Source of the DNA: Chryseobacterium gleum
Lineage (GTDB): Bacteria > Bacteroidota > Bacteroidia > Flavobacteriales_D > Crocinitomicaceae
Length of the DNA: 64,000 nt
Direction of reading: 5' to 3'
Assembly: GCA_945888625.1 (NCBI GenBank)
Contig: CAMDAH010000004.1
Span: forward strand, 1 to 64,000
The translations under genes were made by a program, and so were the position numbers. This document shows positions 40,100 to 49,472 of the stretch, piece by piece; within the stretch, counting starts at the first letter, position 1; the number at the start of each line of letters is the position of its first letter. The notes under the pieces are model-generated. The model worked only from the letters and a program-made list of their open reading frames with translations. It was not told the DNA's origin and ran no database searches.

Positions 40100-41230
40100 A
40101 TGTTAAGCACTACCATTTTTCATTTAGGTCCTTTCAAAATTTGTTTTTGGAATATTATTTTCCTTTTAATAATTTATTTAATTGCTTTTGTTTTAAGGAG
40201 ACTAATTCACAGGGGACTAAAAAATTACCTTAAAAGTGCCAATATAAGTATAGAGGGTCGACGCCTTACCTGGCTGAAGTTGGTGAGTCAAAGTGTTTAC
40301 CTAGTTGCTATCTATTTCGCATTATTAAGTTTTCGGTTTAACAATGAATCTATTTCATTAATGGATTTTTTGAATTACAAGTTCATTAATCTTAAATCGT
40401 TTAACCTGACTTTTTACCATGTGTTAGTAATTGTTGTTGTCATTATTGGCACACGAATGGTGGTTAATTTGACAAAATTATACTTGACGCGAACGTTAAG
40501 AAATAATGCAAAATTTGATAATGGGACGGAGTATGTATATATCCAAATCTCCGCTTATTTTATCTATTTAGCAGCTTTTTTAATAACTTGCCAAATACTC
40601 GAAATCAACTTAACCCTAATTTTAACTGGGTCCGTGGGTATACTCGTCGGATTGGGATTAGGGCTTCAAGATGTTTTTAAAGACATCATAGCAGGCGTTG
40701 TTCTATTAGTGGAGGGAAACATTAGGATCGGCGATATTGTCGAAGTGTCAGGTACTACCAATCAATCTTCTATTGTTGCTAAAATCCTGAAAATTAATGC
40801 GCGTACCACACAAATTGAAACTCGTGAGGGAAATGTTTTAATAATTCCAAATACGCGTCTAACGCAGCAGCAAGTTGAAAATTGGACACACGGTTCTGAG
40901 TTATCTCGTTTTAGTATCGATTTACTCGTTGAGTATGGAACAAATACTGAATTGGTTTCAAAATTATTAATCGAGGCTGCTTTGGCGCACCCTAAGGTCA
41001 AAAAAAATCAGCCTGTATTTGTTCGCCTTGGAGGTTTTTCGGATAACGGATTAGCAATGGAGTTAATTTTTTGGGCCGATCATAGTTGGGATATAATTAA
41101 CTACAAATCGGATATTCGTTTCGAAATAGATCGCTTGTTTAGGCAACATAATATTGTAATTCCTTATCCGAAGCGTTCGGTAGAAATTAAAAATCAGCCT
41201 TTTTTAAGCAAGCCTGATAGCGTTGAATAG
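40100..41230 (+). CDS. Mechanosensitive ion channel, MscS family
   Basis: A 376-residue inner-membrane channel that opens under membrane tension to release solutes. Membrane helices lie at about residues 8-32, 55-75, 100-120, 145-165 and 168-190. The last is the pore helix with the Gly/Ala-rich [23 protein letters not shown]. The beta domain follows with [15 protein letters not shown] and the soluble vestibule with [15 protein letters not shown], both typical. The gene is 9 bp after dnaG, and its 3' end overlaps the opposing pdxJ gene by 44 bp. Confidence 0.92.
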   Translation: MLSTTIFHLGPFKICFWNIIFLLIIYLIAFVLRRLIHRGLKNYLKSANISIEGRRLTWLKLVSQSVYLVAIYFALLSFRFNNESISLMDFLNYKFINLKSFNLTFYHVLVIVVVIIGTRMVVNLTKLYLTRTLRNNAKFDNGTEYVYIQISAYFIYLAAFLITCQILEINLTLILTGSVGILVGLGLGLQDVFKDIIAGVVLLVEGNIRIGDIVEVSGTTNQSSIVAKILKINARTTQIETREGNVLIIPNTRLTQQQVENWTHGSELSRFSIDLLVEYGTNTELVSKLLIEAALAHPKVKKNQPVFVRLGGFSDNGLAMELIFWADHSWDIINYKSDIRFEIDRLFRQHNIVIPYPKRSVEIKNQPFLSKPDSVE

Positions 41231-41912
41231 TGGTGTCTATTCCTAAATAAAGTGCCTCGCTAATAAGTGCATGGCCGATCGATACCTCGAGTAAATTTGG
41301 AAGGCAAGATTTGAAGTGACTTAAGTTCTGTAAACTTAAATCGTGTCCTGCGTTAATTCCTAATCCCTTCGAATGAGCAAACTCAGCTGCTTCTATATAT
41401 GCGCTAATCGCTGTCGCAGGGTTAAGGTCGTAATTTTCGGCATAGGGTCCTGTGTACAATTCAATACGGTCTGCTCCTAAAAGTGCAGCTAGTTCTATTT
41501 GCTTAAGCTCAGTGCCCATGAATAAGGCAACTCGAATACCCATCTTCTTTAGTTCTGCTATTATGGGCGAAAGCATTTCACCGTTTTTTTCTAAGTCCCA
41601 GCCAGCATTAGAAGTCAATACATTTGGTGGATCGGGAACTAAAGTGGCTTGTGTTGGACGGCATTCCGAAACGATTTCCATGAAGCGTTTGTCAGGATAT
41701 CCTTCGATATTTAATTCGGTTTTAATGGACTTACTAAGCTGTAAAGTGTCCGCTCTGGTGATGTGGCGTTCGTCTGGCCGTGGATGTACCGTAATTCCAT
41801 CGGCTCCGAATCGTTCGCAGTCGAGTGCAAACTGCACAACATCGGGTAAATTTCCACCGCGTGCATTGCGAAGCGTTGCAATTTTATTAACATTCACACT
41901 TAGCCTAGTCAT
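41187..41912 (-). CDS. pdxJ: Pyridoxine 5'-phosphate synthase
   Basis: Condenses 1-deoxyxylulose-5-phosphate with 3-amino-2-oxopropyl phosphate, forming pyridoxine phosphate (vitamin B6). The start at 41912 gives [20 protein letters not shown], the family N-terminus; an upstream ATG at 41930 adds six residues. Further signatures are [16 protein letters not shown] (~38-53), [26 protein letters not shown] and [15 protein letters not shown]. About 241 residues, cytosolic. It converges on the mscS gene with a 44-bp overlap and diverges from the CBS gene, sharing a short spacer with facing promoter boxes. Confidence 0.96.
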   Translation of the reverse strand: MTRLSVNVNKIATLRNARGGNLPDVVQFALDCERFGADGITVHPRPDERHITRADTLQLSKSIKTELNIEGYPDKRFMEIVSECRPTQATLVPDPPNVLTSNAGWDLEKNGEMLSPIIAELKKMGIRVALFMGTELKQIELAALLGADRIELYTGPYAENYDLNPATAISAYIEAAEFAHSKGLGINAGHDLSLQNLSHFKSCLPNLLEVSIGHALISEALYLGIDTTIQRYQACLKKADF

Positions 41913-41929
41913 AGTTAATTTTAAGTCCA

Positions 41930-41937
41930 CAAAATTA
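41930..41937 (-). promoter_or_regulatory. Promoter -7 box (TAATTTTG) for pdxJ
   Basis: An exact TAnnTTTG match on the minus strand, 17 nt before the pdxJ ATG at 41912. It also disfavours the alternative ATG at 41930, which would lie inside the box. Confidence 0.4.
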
Positions 41938-41958
41938 CTAATTCTTATAGTATTTCAC

Positions 41959-41966
41959 TACTTTTG
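41959..41966 (+). promoter_or_regulatory. Promoter -7 box (TACTTTTG) for the CBS-domain gene
   Basis: An exact TAnnTTTG match ending 8 nt before the ATG at 41975, so the leader would be only a few bases long. Confidence 0.4.
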
Positions 41967-41974
41967 CTCAATCT

Positions 41975-42637
41975 ATGCGTGCTTTTGAACTTATTACCGA
42001 CGAAATTCCACCGCTAATTCATACCGATTCTGGTGAAAAAGCAATTAATTGGATGGATGAATTTAAAGTAACCCATTTGGCAGTGCTTAAAGGTGGCGCT
42101 TTTGTAGGTGTCGTTTCTGAAGCAGCTATATTCGATCGCTTAATTCTCTCTGATTCGTTAGATGACTTGTTCGACCATCTACCACGGCCCTATGTAAATG
42201 AAAATGCACATATTTATGATGTGTTAGCTATGATGTCGGAACATAAACTGAGCATTATTCCTATTCTAGATGCAAATGAAAATTACCTGGGTTGTTCTAG
42301 TATCTATCATTTGATGACCACTTTGGCAAATATCGGTAGCATTAAAGAGCCGGGAAGCATTCTGGTGTTAGAGGTGAATTCGATAGATTATTCTATGGCG
42401 CAAATTGGGCAAATAGTAGAAAGCAATAACGCCAAAATTTTAAGTTCTTACATTCTTTCCGATGCCGCTTCCTCCGTTTTAGAGGTTACGTTGAAAATTA
42501 ATGAAACCAATCTAACAAGAATTATTCTCACTTTCGAACGCTACGATTATAAAATAAAGGCCTCGTATCAGGCAGCGGCCGTGGCAGAAGACATTCAGTG
42601 GCGCTACGATGCCTTAATTAATTTTATGCGATTTTAG
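41975..42637 (+). CDS. CBS-domain protein
   Basis: A 220-residue protein with a pair of CBS domains in residues ~1-125 (IPPLIHTDSGEKAINWMDEFKVTHLAVL and AHIYDVLAMMSEHKLSIIPILDANENYLGC), which usually bind adenine nucleotides. The C-terminal ~90 residues (SILVLEVNSIDYSMAQIGQIVESNNAKILSS in pieces) look like an ACT-type regulatory fold. It has no catalytic domain, so it is probably a nucleotide sensor. It sits between pdxJ and nadK, an order I associate with Bacteroidota, 2 bp before nadK and likely cotranscribed with it. Confidence 0.85.
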   Translation: MRAFELITDEIPPLIHTDSGEKAINWMDEFKVTHLAVLKGGAFVGVVSEAAIFDRLILSDSLDDLFDHLPRPYVNENAHIYDVLAMMSEHKLSIIPILDANENYLGCSSIYHLMTTLANIGSIKEPGSILVLEVNSIDYSMAQIGQIVESNNAKILSSYILSDAASSVLEVTLKINETNLTRIILTFERYDYKIKASYQAAAVAEDIQWRYDALINFMRF

Positions 42638-42639
42638 TC

Positions 42640-43518
42640 ATGAAGGTAGCCTTGTTCGGAAGAAAGATAAATAAATCTATTTCAGCTTACTTTTTAACGG
42701 TGTTATCGGTTGCTGAGCAGCTTGGGTGGAAGGTAGTTATAGAGGCGGAATTAAATAATAATTTGCACTCCAAATGCGGTATTAGCGATTCTTATGAAAC
42801 TTTTAATTCGTTTCAAGATATTCGATCTGGATTCGATTTGTTTCTGAGTTTGGGTGGCGATGGGACTTTTCTAAAATCGGTGGGGTATATTCGCGATTCG
42901 GGTGTTCCAATTCTTGGAATTAATACGGGAAGATTAGGATTTTTAGCTAACATTTCAAAAGATGATATTCTTGTTACACTTAGCGCAGTCGATGCTAAGA
43001 AATTTGATTTTCAACTTCGTTCCTTAATTCGGGTGAATACAACTGATAACTTATTTGGCGAAGATAATTTCGCACTTAACGAGATAACAGTTCAAAAACG
43101 CGATACTTCTTCCATGATTACCGTGCACGCAAGTCTCGATGATAAATACTTAAATAGTTATTGGGCTGATGGATTAATTGTGTCAACACCTACTGGTTCA
43201 ACTGCTTATAATTTGAGTTGCGGAGGACCAATTATCACGCCGGGTTGCCAAGTTCACATATTGACACCAATTGCGGCACACAATTTGAATGTTCGGCCCG
43301 TCGTGGTACCAGACCATTTGCCAATCAAGTTGAGCATCGATGGAAGGGATCGTTCCTACCTAATTAGTTTGGATGGAAATTCAAAAACAATTAAGCAAGG
43401 AGAAGAAATCATTATAAAAAAGGCGGAGTTTATGATAAATGTAATTAAATTTGAAAATAATAATTTTTTAGATACCATCCGAAACAAGATGTTTTGGGGG
43501 AGTGATAAAAGAAACTAA
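42640..43518 (+). CDS. nadK: NAD kinase
   Basis: Phosphorylates NAD to NADP. The catalytic GGDGT motif is at residues 72-76 (SLGGDGTFLKS), followed by ILGINTGRLGFLANI and the conserved TPTGSTAYNLSCGGPI (~182-197) plus a C-terminal region typical of the family. 292 residues, cytosolic. It starts 2 bp after the CBS gene and is followed 12 bp later by two peptidyl-prolyl isomerase genes, forming a four-gene rightward run. Confidence 0.96.
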   Translation: MKVALFGRKINKSISAYFLTVLSVAEQLGWKVVIEAELNNNLHSKCGISDSYETFNSFQDIRSGFDLFLSLGGDGTFLKSVGYIRDSGVPILGINTGRLGFLANISKDDILVTLSAVDAKKFDFQLRSLIRVNTTDNLFGEDNFALNEITVQKRDTSSMITVHASLDDKYLNSYWADGLIVSTPTGSTAYNLSCGGPIITPGCQVHILTPIAAHNLNVRPVVVPDHLPIKLSIDGRDRSYLISLDGNSKTIKQGEEIIIKKAEFMINVIKFENNNFLDTIRNKMFWGSDKRN

Positions 43519-43530
43519 TAAAATATATTT

Positions 43531-44274
43531 ATGAAAAAAGTAGCGTTAATTTTAGGTTTGGTATGTATTTCAGTTGTTGGAAATGCGCAGAAAAAAACAC
43601 CGGCAAAAACACCGGTAAAAGCACCTGTTGCAGAAAAAGCACCTGTAATTAAAAGTCTTATTGATTCGGTTTCGTACTTGGTTGGTGCAAGTATTGCGGA
43701 GAACATTAGCAAGGAAATGAGTGAAGCAAATATCGAGTTGATTTTATTGGGAATGAAAGACGGTCTGGAGAAAAAAAAGCCCGCAATTGTTGACCAAGGC
43801 GGAATGTGCGTAAACAATTATTTCCAAGAAAAAAATGCAGTTAAACAGGCAGAAGAGGAAAAATTAAATGAAAAATATAAAATTGAAGGCGAATATTTTT
43901 TGAAACAAAACATGCGTAACATCAATGTTACAACGACCGCCTCAGGTTTACAATACACTATTTTAGGAGAAACAGATGGACCAAAACCCACTGCTACTTC
44001 AAAAGTTAAGGTGCATTATCATGGAACTACCATTGAAGGAAAAGTATTTGATAGTTCTGTAGACAGAGGTGAACCAATTGAGTTTCCTTTAAATCAAGTG
44101 ATCCCAGGATGGACAGAAGGTTTACAACTAATGTCTGTTGGTTCAAAGTTTAAGTTTTTCATCCCTCAAAATTTGGCATATGGTGCGCAATCTCCCTCTC
44201 CAGCTATTGCTCCATATTCAACGCTTATTTTTGAAGTGGAGTTGTTAGGTTTTGAAGATGCCCCTAAAGATTAA
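43531..44274 (+). CDS. Exported FKBP-type peptidyl-prolyl isomerase
   Basis: A 247-residue folding helper of the envelope. Signal peptide ~1-20 (ending GNAQ), then a short Lys/Pro/Ala/Val-rich repeat ([16 protein letters not shown]) as a flexible spacer. An FKBP N-terminal dimerisation-like region follows (~45-125), then a C-terminal FKBP domain (~140-245) with [29 protein letters not shown] and [10 protein letters not shown]. This is the Mip/FkpA layout. The gene lies two bases before a second PPIase gene, whose product also carries an FKBP domain. Confidence 0.92.
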   Translation: MKKVALILGLVCISVVGNAQKKTPAKTPVKAPVAEKAPVIKSLIDSVSYLVGASIAENISKEMSEANIELILLGMKDGLEKKKPAIVDQGGMCVNNYFQEKNAVKQAEEEKLNEKYKIEGEYFLKQNMRNINVTTTASGLQYTILGETDGPKPTATSKVKVHYHGTTIEGKVFDSSVDRGEPIEFPLNQVIPGWTEGLQLMSVGSKFKFFIPQNLAYGAQSPSPAIAPYSTLIFEVELLGFEDAPKD

Positions 44275-44276
44275 TT

Positions 44277-45425
44277 ATGAAAAAAGTAGTGTTTTGTTTG
44301 CTTGTACAAGCAATAGCGCATTTCTCCATAGCGCAAAAAACTAAAATGGAAAAAGGGTTGTACGCTCATTTTAATACAACTAAAGGATTAATCGTATGTA
44401 TGTTGGAGTTTGAAAAAACGCCTATGACGGTTGCCAATTTTGTGGGTTTAGCAGAAGGTAAATTCACAACCCAACTTGGTAAGTTCGAAAAGCCTTTTTA
44501 CAACGGGTTAAAATTCCATCGCGTAATTAAGGATTTTATGATTCAAGGCGGAGACCCACTTGGTACAGGTAGCGGTGGCCCTGGTTATAAATTTTTCGAT
44601 GAAATTGTGGATGGATTAGTTCATGCTACTCCTGGTATTTTGTCCATGGCCAATTCTGGTCCCAATACAAATGGGAGTCAGTTTTTTATAACGCACAAAG
44701 AAACACCCTGGCTAAACGGAAAACATACCGTATTTGGTCATGTCGTTCAAGGGCAAGATGTGGTTGATTTAATTGCACAAAATGATACCATTATTAGTTT
44801 AAAAATTGTTCGTGTTGGCAAGGCAGCCAAAAAGTTCAATGCATCCAAAGTCTTTGCTCAAAAATATACAGCGGCGAAAGCTGCGGACGAGGTGTTAGTT
44901 GCTGAAAAAAACCGTGTTGATGCATTGGCTGCAATAGAATTCAAGAAGATTGAAGACATGGGTGAGGAAGCATATAAAACATACATGTTCGAGCAGGTTA
45001 AAGTAAAATTCCCCAAGGCGCAATTAAGTGCTAGTGGTCTTGTTTACATAATCGAAAATTTCGGTTCCGGAGATAAACCAGTTCTTGGTTCTAAAATGGG
45101 ACTTCATTACAAAGGAACGATTCGCTCCACAGGTAAAAAGTTTGACTCTTCGTACGATAGAAATTCACCTTTAGAATTCAATTATATCGTTCAAAAGATG
45201 ATACCTGGCTTCGAAGAAGGAATAGGAATGTTAGGCAAGGGAGGGAAAGCGACACTTGTAATTCCTTACTTTCAGGCTTATGGTAAAGAAGGCAGATCGG
45301 GAGCCATTCCTCCATACGCTGACTTGGTTTTTGAGATTGAAATTTTACAAGTTGATCCTCCTAACTCGGTGGTTGATCCTAGCGCGCCACACATTCACAC
45401 GGAGGGCGACGGGCACAAGCACTAA
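44277..45425 (+). CDS. Exported cyclophilin-FKBP fusion peptidyl-prolyl isomerase
   Basis: A 382-residue protein joining two unrelated PPIase folds. Signal peptide ~1-19 (ending SIAQ). Residues ~28-185 are a cyclophilin domain with [29 protein letters not shown] and [18 protein letters not shown] helical linker rich in Ala and Lys (~185-260) leads to an FKBP domain (~265-365) with [20 protein letters not shown] and [23 protein letters not shown]. The tail ends [11 protein letters not shown], rich in His. It probably acts on secreted proteins in the periplasm, together with the FKBP encoded just upstream (2-bp gap). Confidence 0.93.
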   Translation: MKKVVFCLLVQAIAHFSIAQKTKMEKGLYAHFNTTKGLIVCMLEFEKTPMTVANFVGLAEGKFTTQLGKFEKPFYNGLKFHRVIKDFMIQGGDPLGTGSGGPGYKFFDEIVDGLVHATPGILSMANSGPNTNGSQFFITHKETPWLNGKHTVFGHVVQGQDVVDLIAQNDTIISLKIVRVGKAAKKFNASKVFAQKYTAAKAADEVLVAEKNRVDALAAIEFKKIEDMGEEAYKTYMFEQVKVKFPKAQLSASGLVYIIENFGSGDKPVLGSKMGLHYKGTIRSTGKKFDSSYDRNSPLEFNYIVQKMIPGFEEGIGMLGKGGKATLVIPYFQAYGKEGRSGAIPPYADLVFEIEILQVDPPNSVVDPSAPHIHTEGDGHKH

Positions 45426-45434
45426 TAGTTTGTT

Positions 45435-46085
45435 TTAGTTGGTGTATGCGTACATGATTATGTTCGCGCCCATTTGCAATGCTTGAAGGTGTTTTTCTGC
45501 TGGATCATTGTGAACCTGTGGATCTTCCCAACCATCACTTAAATCCGTTTCGAAGGTGTAAAGACACATCAATCGTCCATCTTTTACCAAGCCGAACGCT
45601 TGAGGACGTTTACCATCGTGTTCGTGGATTTTTGGAAGAGCATTAAACGTATATTTTTGCTTGAATATCGGATGATTGTTGGGTAATTCAACTAAATCAA
45701 TTTCTGGAAAAACTTTTTTCAACTCCACCCGAATGAATTCATCCATACCGTAGTTATCATCGATGTGCAAAAAGCCACCCGCTAGTAAATACTTTCTTAA
45801 ATTCGATGCTTCTTCGCGTGAAAAAACAACATTTCCATGCCCGGTCATGTGGAGAAAGGGATACAAGAAAAGATCTTTGCTCCCCACTTCTACATAGGGA
45901 GTTTCTTTATTTATGGCTGTTCCCATGTTTTGATTACAAAAGTTTATGAGGTTGGGAAGTGCTGTTGGATTCGCATAGTAATCACCTCCTCCATTGTATT
46001 TTAAAACAGCCAATTGGTAAGTGCCTTGACTATATGTTTTGGAACATAAAAGCACAATTATGTATAAAATTACTATTTTTTGCAT
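45435..46085 (-). CDS. Exported DUF4159 domain protein
   Basis: About 216 residues from the ATG at 46085, which is followed by a signal peptide (MQKIVILYIIVLLCSKTYSQ). An upstream in-frame ATG at 46157 would add 24 residues in front of the signal and cover the promoter box, so it is rejected. The DUF4159 hallmarks are visible: LAVLKYNGGGDYYANPTALPNLI, VFSREEASNLRKYLLAGGFLHIDDNYGMDEF, and HPIFKQKYTFNALPKIHEHDG. This domain resembles glutamine-amidotransferase folds but its reaction is not known to me. It converges on the fusion PPIase gene, 9 bp apart. Confidence 0.9.
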   Translation of the reverse strand: MQKIVILYIIVLLCSKTYSQGTYQLAVLKYNGGGDYYANPTALPNLINFCNQNMGTAINKETPYVEVGSKDLFLYPFLHMTGHGNVVFSREEASNLRKYLLAGGFLHIDDNYGMDEFIRVELKKVFPEIDLVELPNNHPIFKQKYTFNALPKIHEHDGKRPQAFGLVKDGRLMCLYTFETDLSDGWEDPQVHNDPAEKHLQALQMGANIIMYAYTN

Positions 46086-46089
46086 GTTA

Positions 46090-46097
46090 CAAAAGTA
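46090..46097 (-). promoter_or_regulatory. Promoter -7 box (TACTTTTG), 4 nt before the DUF4159 ATG
   Basis: An exact TAnnTTTG on the minus strand, then TAAC and the ATG at 46085, which a signal peptide marks as the true start. It predicts a leaderless mRNA. Confidence 0.45.
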
Positions 46098-46227
46098 AAC
46101 GATTTGGTTTGTTTTAGGTACTCGTTCAATAAAATTAAATCGGTGTATGCTATTCATTCTATTTTGATGTTTTATTTATCAATGCTTTTATTTAGTACTT
46201 TAGACTAACTTTTTAATTATGTAAGCT

Positions 46228-46419
46228 ATGAATACCTACGAATGTAATAAATGCGGAATGTCAGTTAAAGCAAGTTGCGGAAAGTGTGATTTACCTTTAC
46301 AAAATGACCACCTGACCTTAGAGAATGGAACTGTTGTTCAGATTTCTAAATGTCCTTCATGCGAGGGGAAAATAAAATCGCCTTTGTGCTGCGGTCAAGA
46401 TATGAGTTGTAACCTGTAA
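46228..46419 (+). CDS. 63-residue Cys-rich zinc-ribbon-like protein
   Basis: A tiny protein with nine cysteines in 63 residues, arranged as CxxC (6, 9), CxxC (17, 20), CxxC (42, 45), CC (54, 55) and Cys61. The first two pairs (CNKCGM, CGKC) and the third with the CC pair (CPSCEG, LCCGQDM) look like metal-binding knuckles for zinc or iron. The LCCGQDM end recalls small Bacteroidota proteins of unknown role. It has no signal peptide and stands alone between the DUF4159 gene and carB. Coding status is supported by the regular Cys pattern and its clean start. Confidence 0.75.
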   Translation: MNTYECNKCGMSVKASCGKCDLPLQNDHLTLENGTVVQISKCPSCEGKIKSPLCCGQDMSCNL

Positions 46420-46540
46420 AACAACTTGCTGCTAAGTTTTAATTTGAAACAAGTATGAAATGTTCCTCTTTATATTTCTTACGGCTAAGTAATTAACAAA
46501 GCCCAAAAATTTTGTTCAAAAACACTTTGTGCTCATGTTT

Positions 46541-46567
46541 TTGTGACACGTTTTTAGGCTAAATTTG
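46541..46567 (+). promoter_or_regulatory. Promoter for carB (TTG-N16-TAAATTTG)
   Basis: TTG at 46541-46543, at the end of a T-run, and TAAATTTG at 46560-46567 are separated by 16 nt. The -7 box ends 52 nt before the carB ATG, leaving a leader of about 45 nt. Confidence 0.5.
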
Positions 46568-46619
46568 TTCTCAATTTACTCGAATAGTTCTGGTAAAGAA
46601 ATTGTAAATTGATCCCTTT

Positions 46620-49436
46620 ATGCCAAAAGAGAGTTCGTTAAAATCGGTGCTTATCATTGGAAGCGGTCCGATTGTTATTGGTCAAGCTTGCGAATTTGAT
46701 TATGCTGGTTCACAAGCAGCACGTTCCCTTCGTGAAGAAGGTATTGAAGTAACCTTGATCAACTCCAATCCGGCGACTATTATGACGGATAAGGTGGTCG
46801 CTGATAATATTTATTTGTTGCCTTTAGAGTCTGATAGTATTATTTCAATACTTCAGAAACATAAAATTGATGCTGTTTTACCGACCATGGGTGGACAAAC
46901 GGCACTTAATCTTTGCATCCAATGTGATGAAATGGGGATTTGGGAGGAATACGGTGTGAAAATTATTGGTGTGGATATCAATGCGATTGAAATTACTGAA
47001 AATAGAGAGGCTTTCCGAAATTTGATGCTTTCCATTGGTGTTTCAATGGCTCCACAGAAAACGGCTAAATCTTTCTTGGAAGGGAAAGAAATAGCACAAG
47101 AATTTGGATTCCCTTTGTGTATTCGTCCTTCCTATACGCTAGGTGGTTCCGGTGCTTCTATCTTATATTCACCAAAAGAATTTGACAATCAATTAGAAAG
47201 AGGATTGCAATTATCGCCGATTCATGAAGTGATGATCGATAAGGCTCTGCTGGGTTGGAAAGAATTTGAATTGGAATTGTTGCGTGATAAAAATGATAAT
47301 GTCGTTATCATTTGCTCGATTGAAAATTTTGATCCCATGGGCATTCACACGGGTGATTCCATTACGGTAGCTCCTGCGATGACGCTCTCTGACACGACTT
47401 TTCAGAAAATGAGGGATATGGCCATCTTAATGATGCGTTCTATTGGGAATTTTGCTGGCGGATGTAATGTTCAATTTGCGGTTTCTCCGGATAATGCGGA
47501 AGATATTATTGCCATTGAAATTAATCCGCGCGTTTCTAGGTCCTCGGCTTTAGCTTCAAAGGCTACCGGTTATCCAATTGCTAAAATTGCTGCTAAATTG
47601 GCCATTGGTTATCATTTGGATGAATTAAAGAATCAGATAACAAAGACAACTTCTGCCTTGTTTGAACCAACCTTGGATTATGTGATTGTTAAAATTCCCC
47701 GTTGGAATTTCAATAAATTTCCTGGTACCAATCGCGAGTTAGGGTTACAAATGAAATCCGTGGGTGAGGTTATGGCAATTGGGCGTTCTTTTCAAGAAGC
47801 TTTGCAAAAAGCCTGTCAATCGCTTGAGATTAATAGAAATGGACTCGGTGCCGATGGGAAGGAATTAACCAACCAAAATGAAATTTTACATAGTTTAGAA
47901 CATGCGTCATGGAATCGTTTGTTTCATATTTATGATGCCATCAAGTTAGGGATTCCGTTTAAAACGATTGTTGAAAAGACAAAAATCGACATTTGGTTTC
48001 TGAAGCAAATTGAGGATCTAATCAAATTTGAGAAGCAAGTTGAAAAATTTAGTGTAGACAGCATTCCAAAAGAATTACTTTTCGAAGGAAAACAAAAAGG
48101 ATATTGTGATCGTCAGGTTGCACATTTATTGAAGTGTCTTGAATCGGAAGTATATAAGAAAAGATCCGAAATGGGCATCAAACGGGTGTACAAGTTGGTC
48201 GATACGTGTGCCGCTGAATTTGAAGCACAAACTCCTTACTATTATTCAACTTTTGAATACGAGAATGAAAGTGTAGTGACTGATAAAAAGAAAGTAATTG
48301 TTCTTGGTTCTGGTCCAAATAGAATAGGGCAGGGAATCGAATTTGATTATTCCTGTGTGCATGGCGTTCTCGCTGCGAAAGAATGTGGCTATGAAACGAT
48401 CATGATTAATTGTAATCCTGAAACAGTTTCTACGGATTTTGATACCTCGGATAAATTGTATTTTGAGCCTGTTTTTTGGGAGCATATTTATGATATTATC
48501 CAACATGAGAAACCAGCGGGTGTGATTGTCCAATTGGGTGGTCAGACGGCCTTGAAATTGGCTGAAAAGTTGAGCCGTTACGGTATAAAAATACTAGGAA
48601 CGAGTTTCGAAGCGCTAGATTTAGCAGAGGATAGGGGTCGTTTTTCTAAGGTGCTGGAAGAAAATAACATTCCTTTTCCTAAGTATGGTATTGTTGAAAA
48701 TGCAGAACAAGCCTTGGTATTAGCCGATGACCTAGGCTTTCCATTATTGGTGCGTCCGAGTTATGTTTTGGGGGGGCAAAAAATGAAAATTGTCATCAAT
48801 AAAGATGAGTTAGAGCACCATGTTGTGGATATTATCAATGAAATGGGAAACAATCAAATTCTGTTGGATCATTTTCTAGTAGGTGCAGGAGAAGCAGAGG
48901 CCGATGCTATTTGTGACGGAGAAAATGTGTACATTATAGGAATAATGCAGCACATTGAACCGGCAGGTATACATTCTGGTGATTCGTATGCGGTACTACC
49001 TCCTTATAACTTGGGCGATTTCGTGATGACACAAATTGAAGACATAACAAAACGTATTGCCCTTGCGCTTAAAACCGTTGGATTAATAAATATCCAATTT
49101 GCGATAAAAGATGATAAAGTGTACGTCATTGAAGCGAATCCTCGTGCGTCGCGTACTGTTCCCTTTATTGCCAAAGCGTATGATGAGCCCTATGTGAATT
49201 ATGCCACAAAAGTGATGTTGGGGGAGAAGAAAGTAACAGATTTCGACTTTAAACCGCGCAAAGAAGGGTATGCCATTAAAATACCAGTGTTTTCTTACGA
49301 GAAGTTTCCGGATGTCAAAAAGGAACTGGGACCAGAAATGAAATCTACCGGCGAAGCCATACGCTTTATTAAAAATCTTAAAGATCCATTTTTTACCAAA
49401 ATCTATTCGGAGCGAAACATGCATTTGTCAAAGTAA
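46620..49436 (+). CDS. carB: Carbamoyl-phosphate synthase large subunit, short form
   Basis: Makes carbamoyl phosphate from bicarbonate, ATP and ammonia (from the CarA glutaminase) for pyrimidines and arginine. Two ATP-grasp halves are visible: SGPIVIGQACEFDYAG... IRPSYTLGGSG... IEINPRVSRSSALASKATGYP, and GSGPNRIGQGIEFDYS... VRPSYVLGGQ... IEANPRASRTVPFIAKA. At 938 residues it is ~130 shorter than E. coli CarB because it stops after GEAIRFIKNLKDPFF and lacks the C-terminal allosteric (MGS-like) domain. The short form is usual in Bacteroidota. carA is not in the window. It has its own promoter. Confidence 0.95.
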   Translation: MPKESSLKSVLIIGSGPIVIGQACEFDYAGSQAARSLREEGIEVTLINSNPATIMTDKVVADNIYLLPLESDSIISILQKHKIDAVLPTMGGQTALNLCIQCDEMGIWEEYGVKIIGVDINAIEITENREAFRNLMLSIGVSMAPQKTAKSFLEGKEIAQEFGFPLCIRPSYTLGGSGASILYSPKEFDNQLERGLQLSPIHEVMIDKALLGWKEFELELLRDKNDNVVIICSIENFDPMGIHTGDSITVAPAMTLSDTTFQKMRDMAILMMRSIGNFAGGCNVQFAVSPDNAEDIIAIEINPRVSRSSALASKATGYPIAKIAAKLAIGYHLDELKNQITKTTSALFEPTLDYVIVKIPRWNFNKFPGTNRELGLQMKSVGEVMAIGRSFQEALQKACQSLEINRNGLGADGKELTNQNEILHSLEHASWNRLFHIYDAIKLGIPFKTIVEKTKIDIWFLKQIEDLIKFEKQVEKFSVDSIPKELLFEGKQKGYCDRQVAHLLKCLESEVYKKRSEMGIKRVYKLVDTCAAEFEAQTPYYYSTFEYENESVVTDKKKVIVLGSGPNRIGQGIEFDYSCVHGVLAAKECGYETIMINCNPETVSTDFDTSDKLYFEPVFWEHIYDIIQHEKPAGVIVQLGGQTALKLAEKLSRYGIKILGTSFEALDLAEDRGRFSKVLEENNIPFPKYGIVENAEQALVLADDLGFPLLVRPSYVLGGQKMKIVINKDELEHHVVDIINEMGNNQILLDHFLVGAGEAEADAICDGENVYIIGIMQHIEPAGIHSGDSYAVLPPYNLGDFVMTQIEDITKRIALALKTVGLINIQFAIKDDKVYVIEANPRASRTVPFIAKAYDEPYVNYATKVMLGEKKVTDFDFKPRKEGYAIKIPVFSYEKFPDVKKELGPEMKSTGEAIRFIKNLKDPFFTKIYSERNMHLSK

Positions 49437-49472
49437 ATCAATAAATTAACCGCTTAAAGTTATTGATTGACT

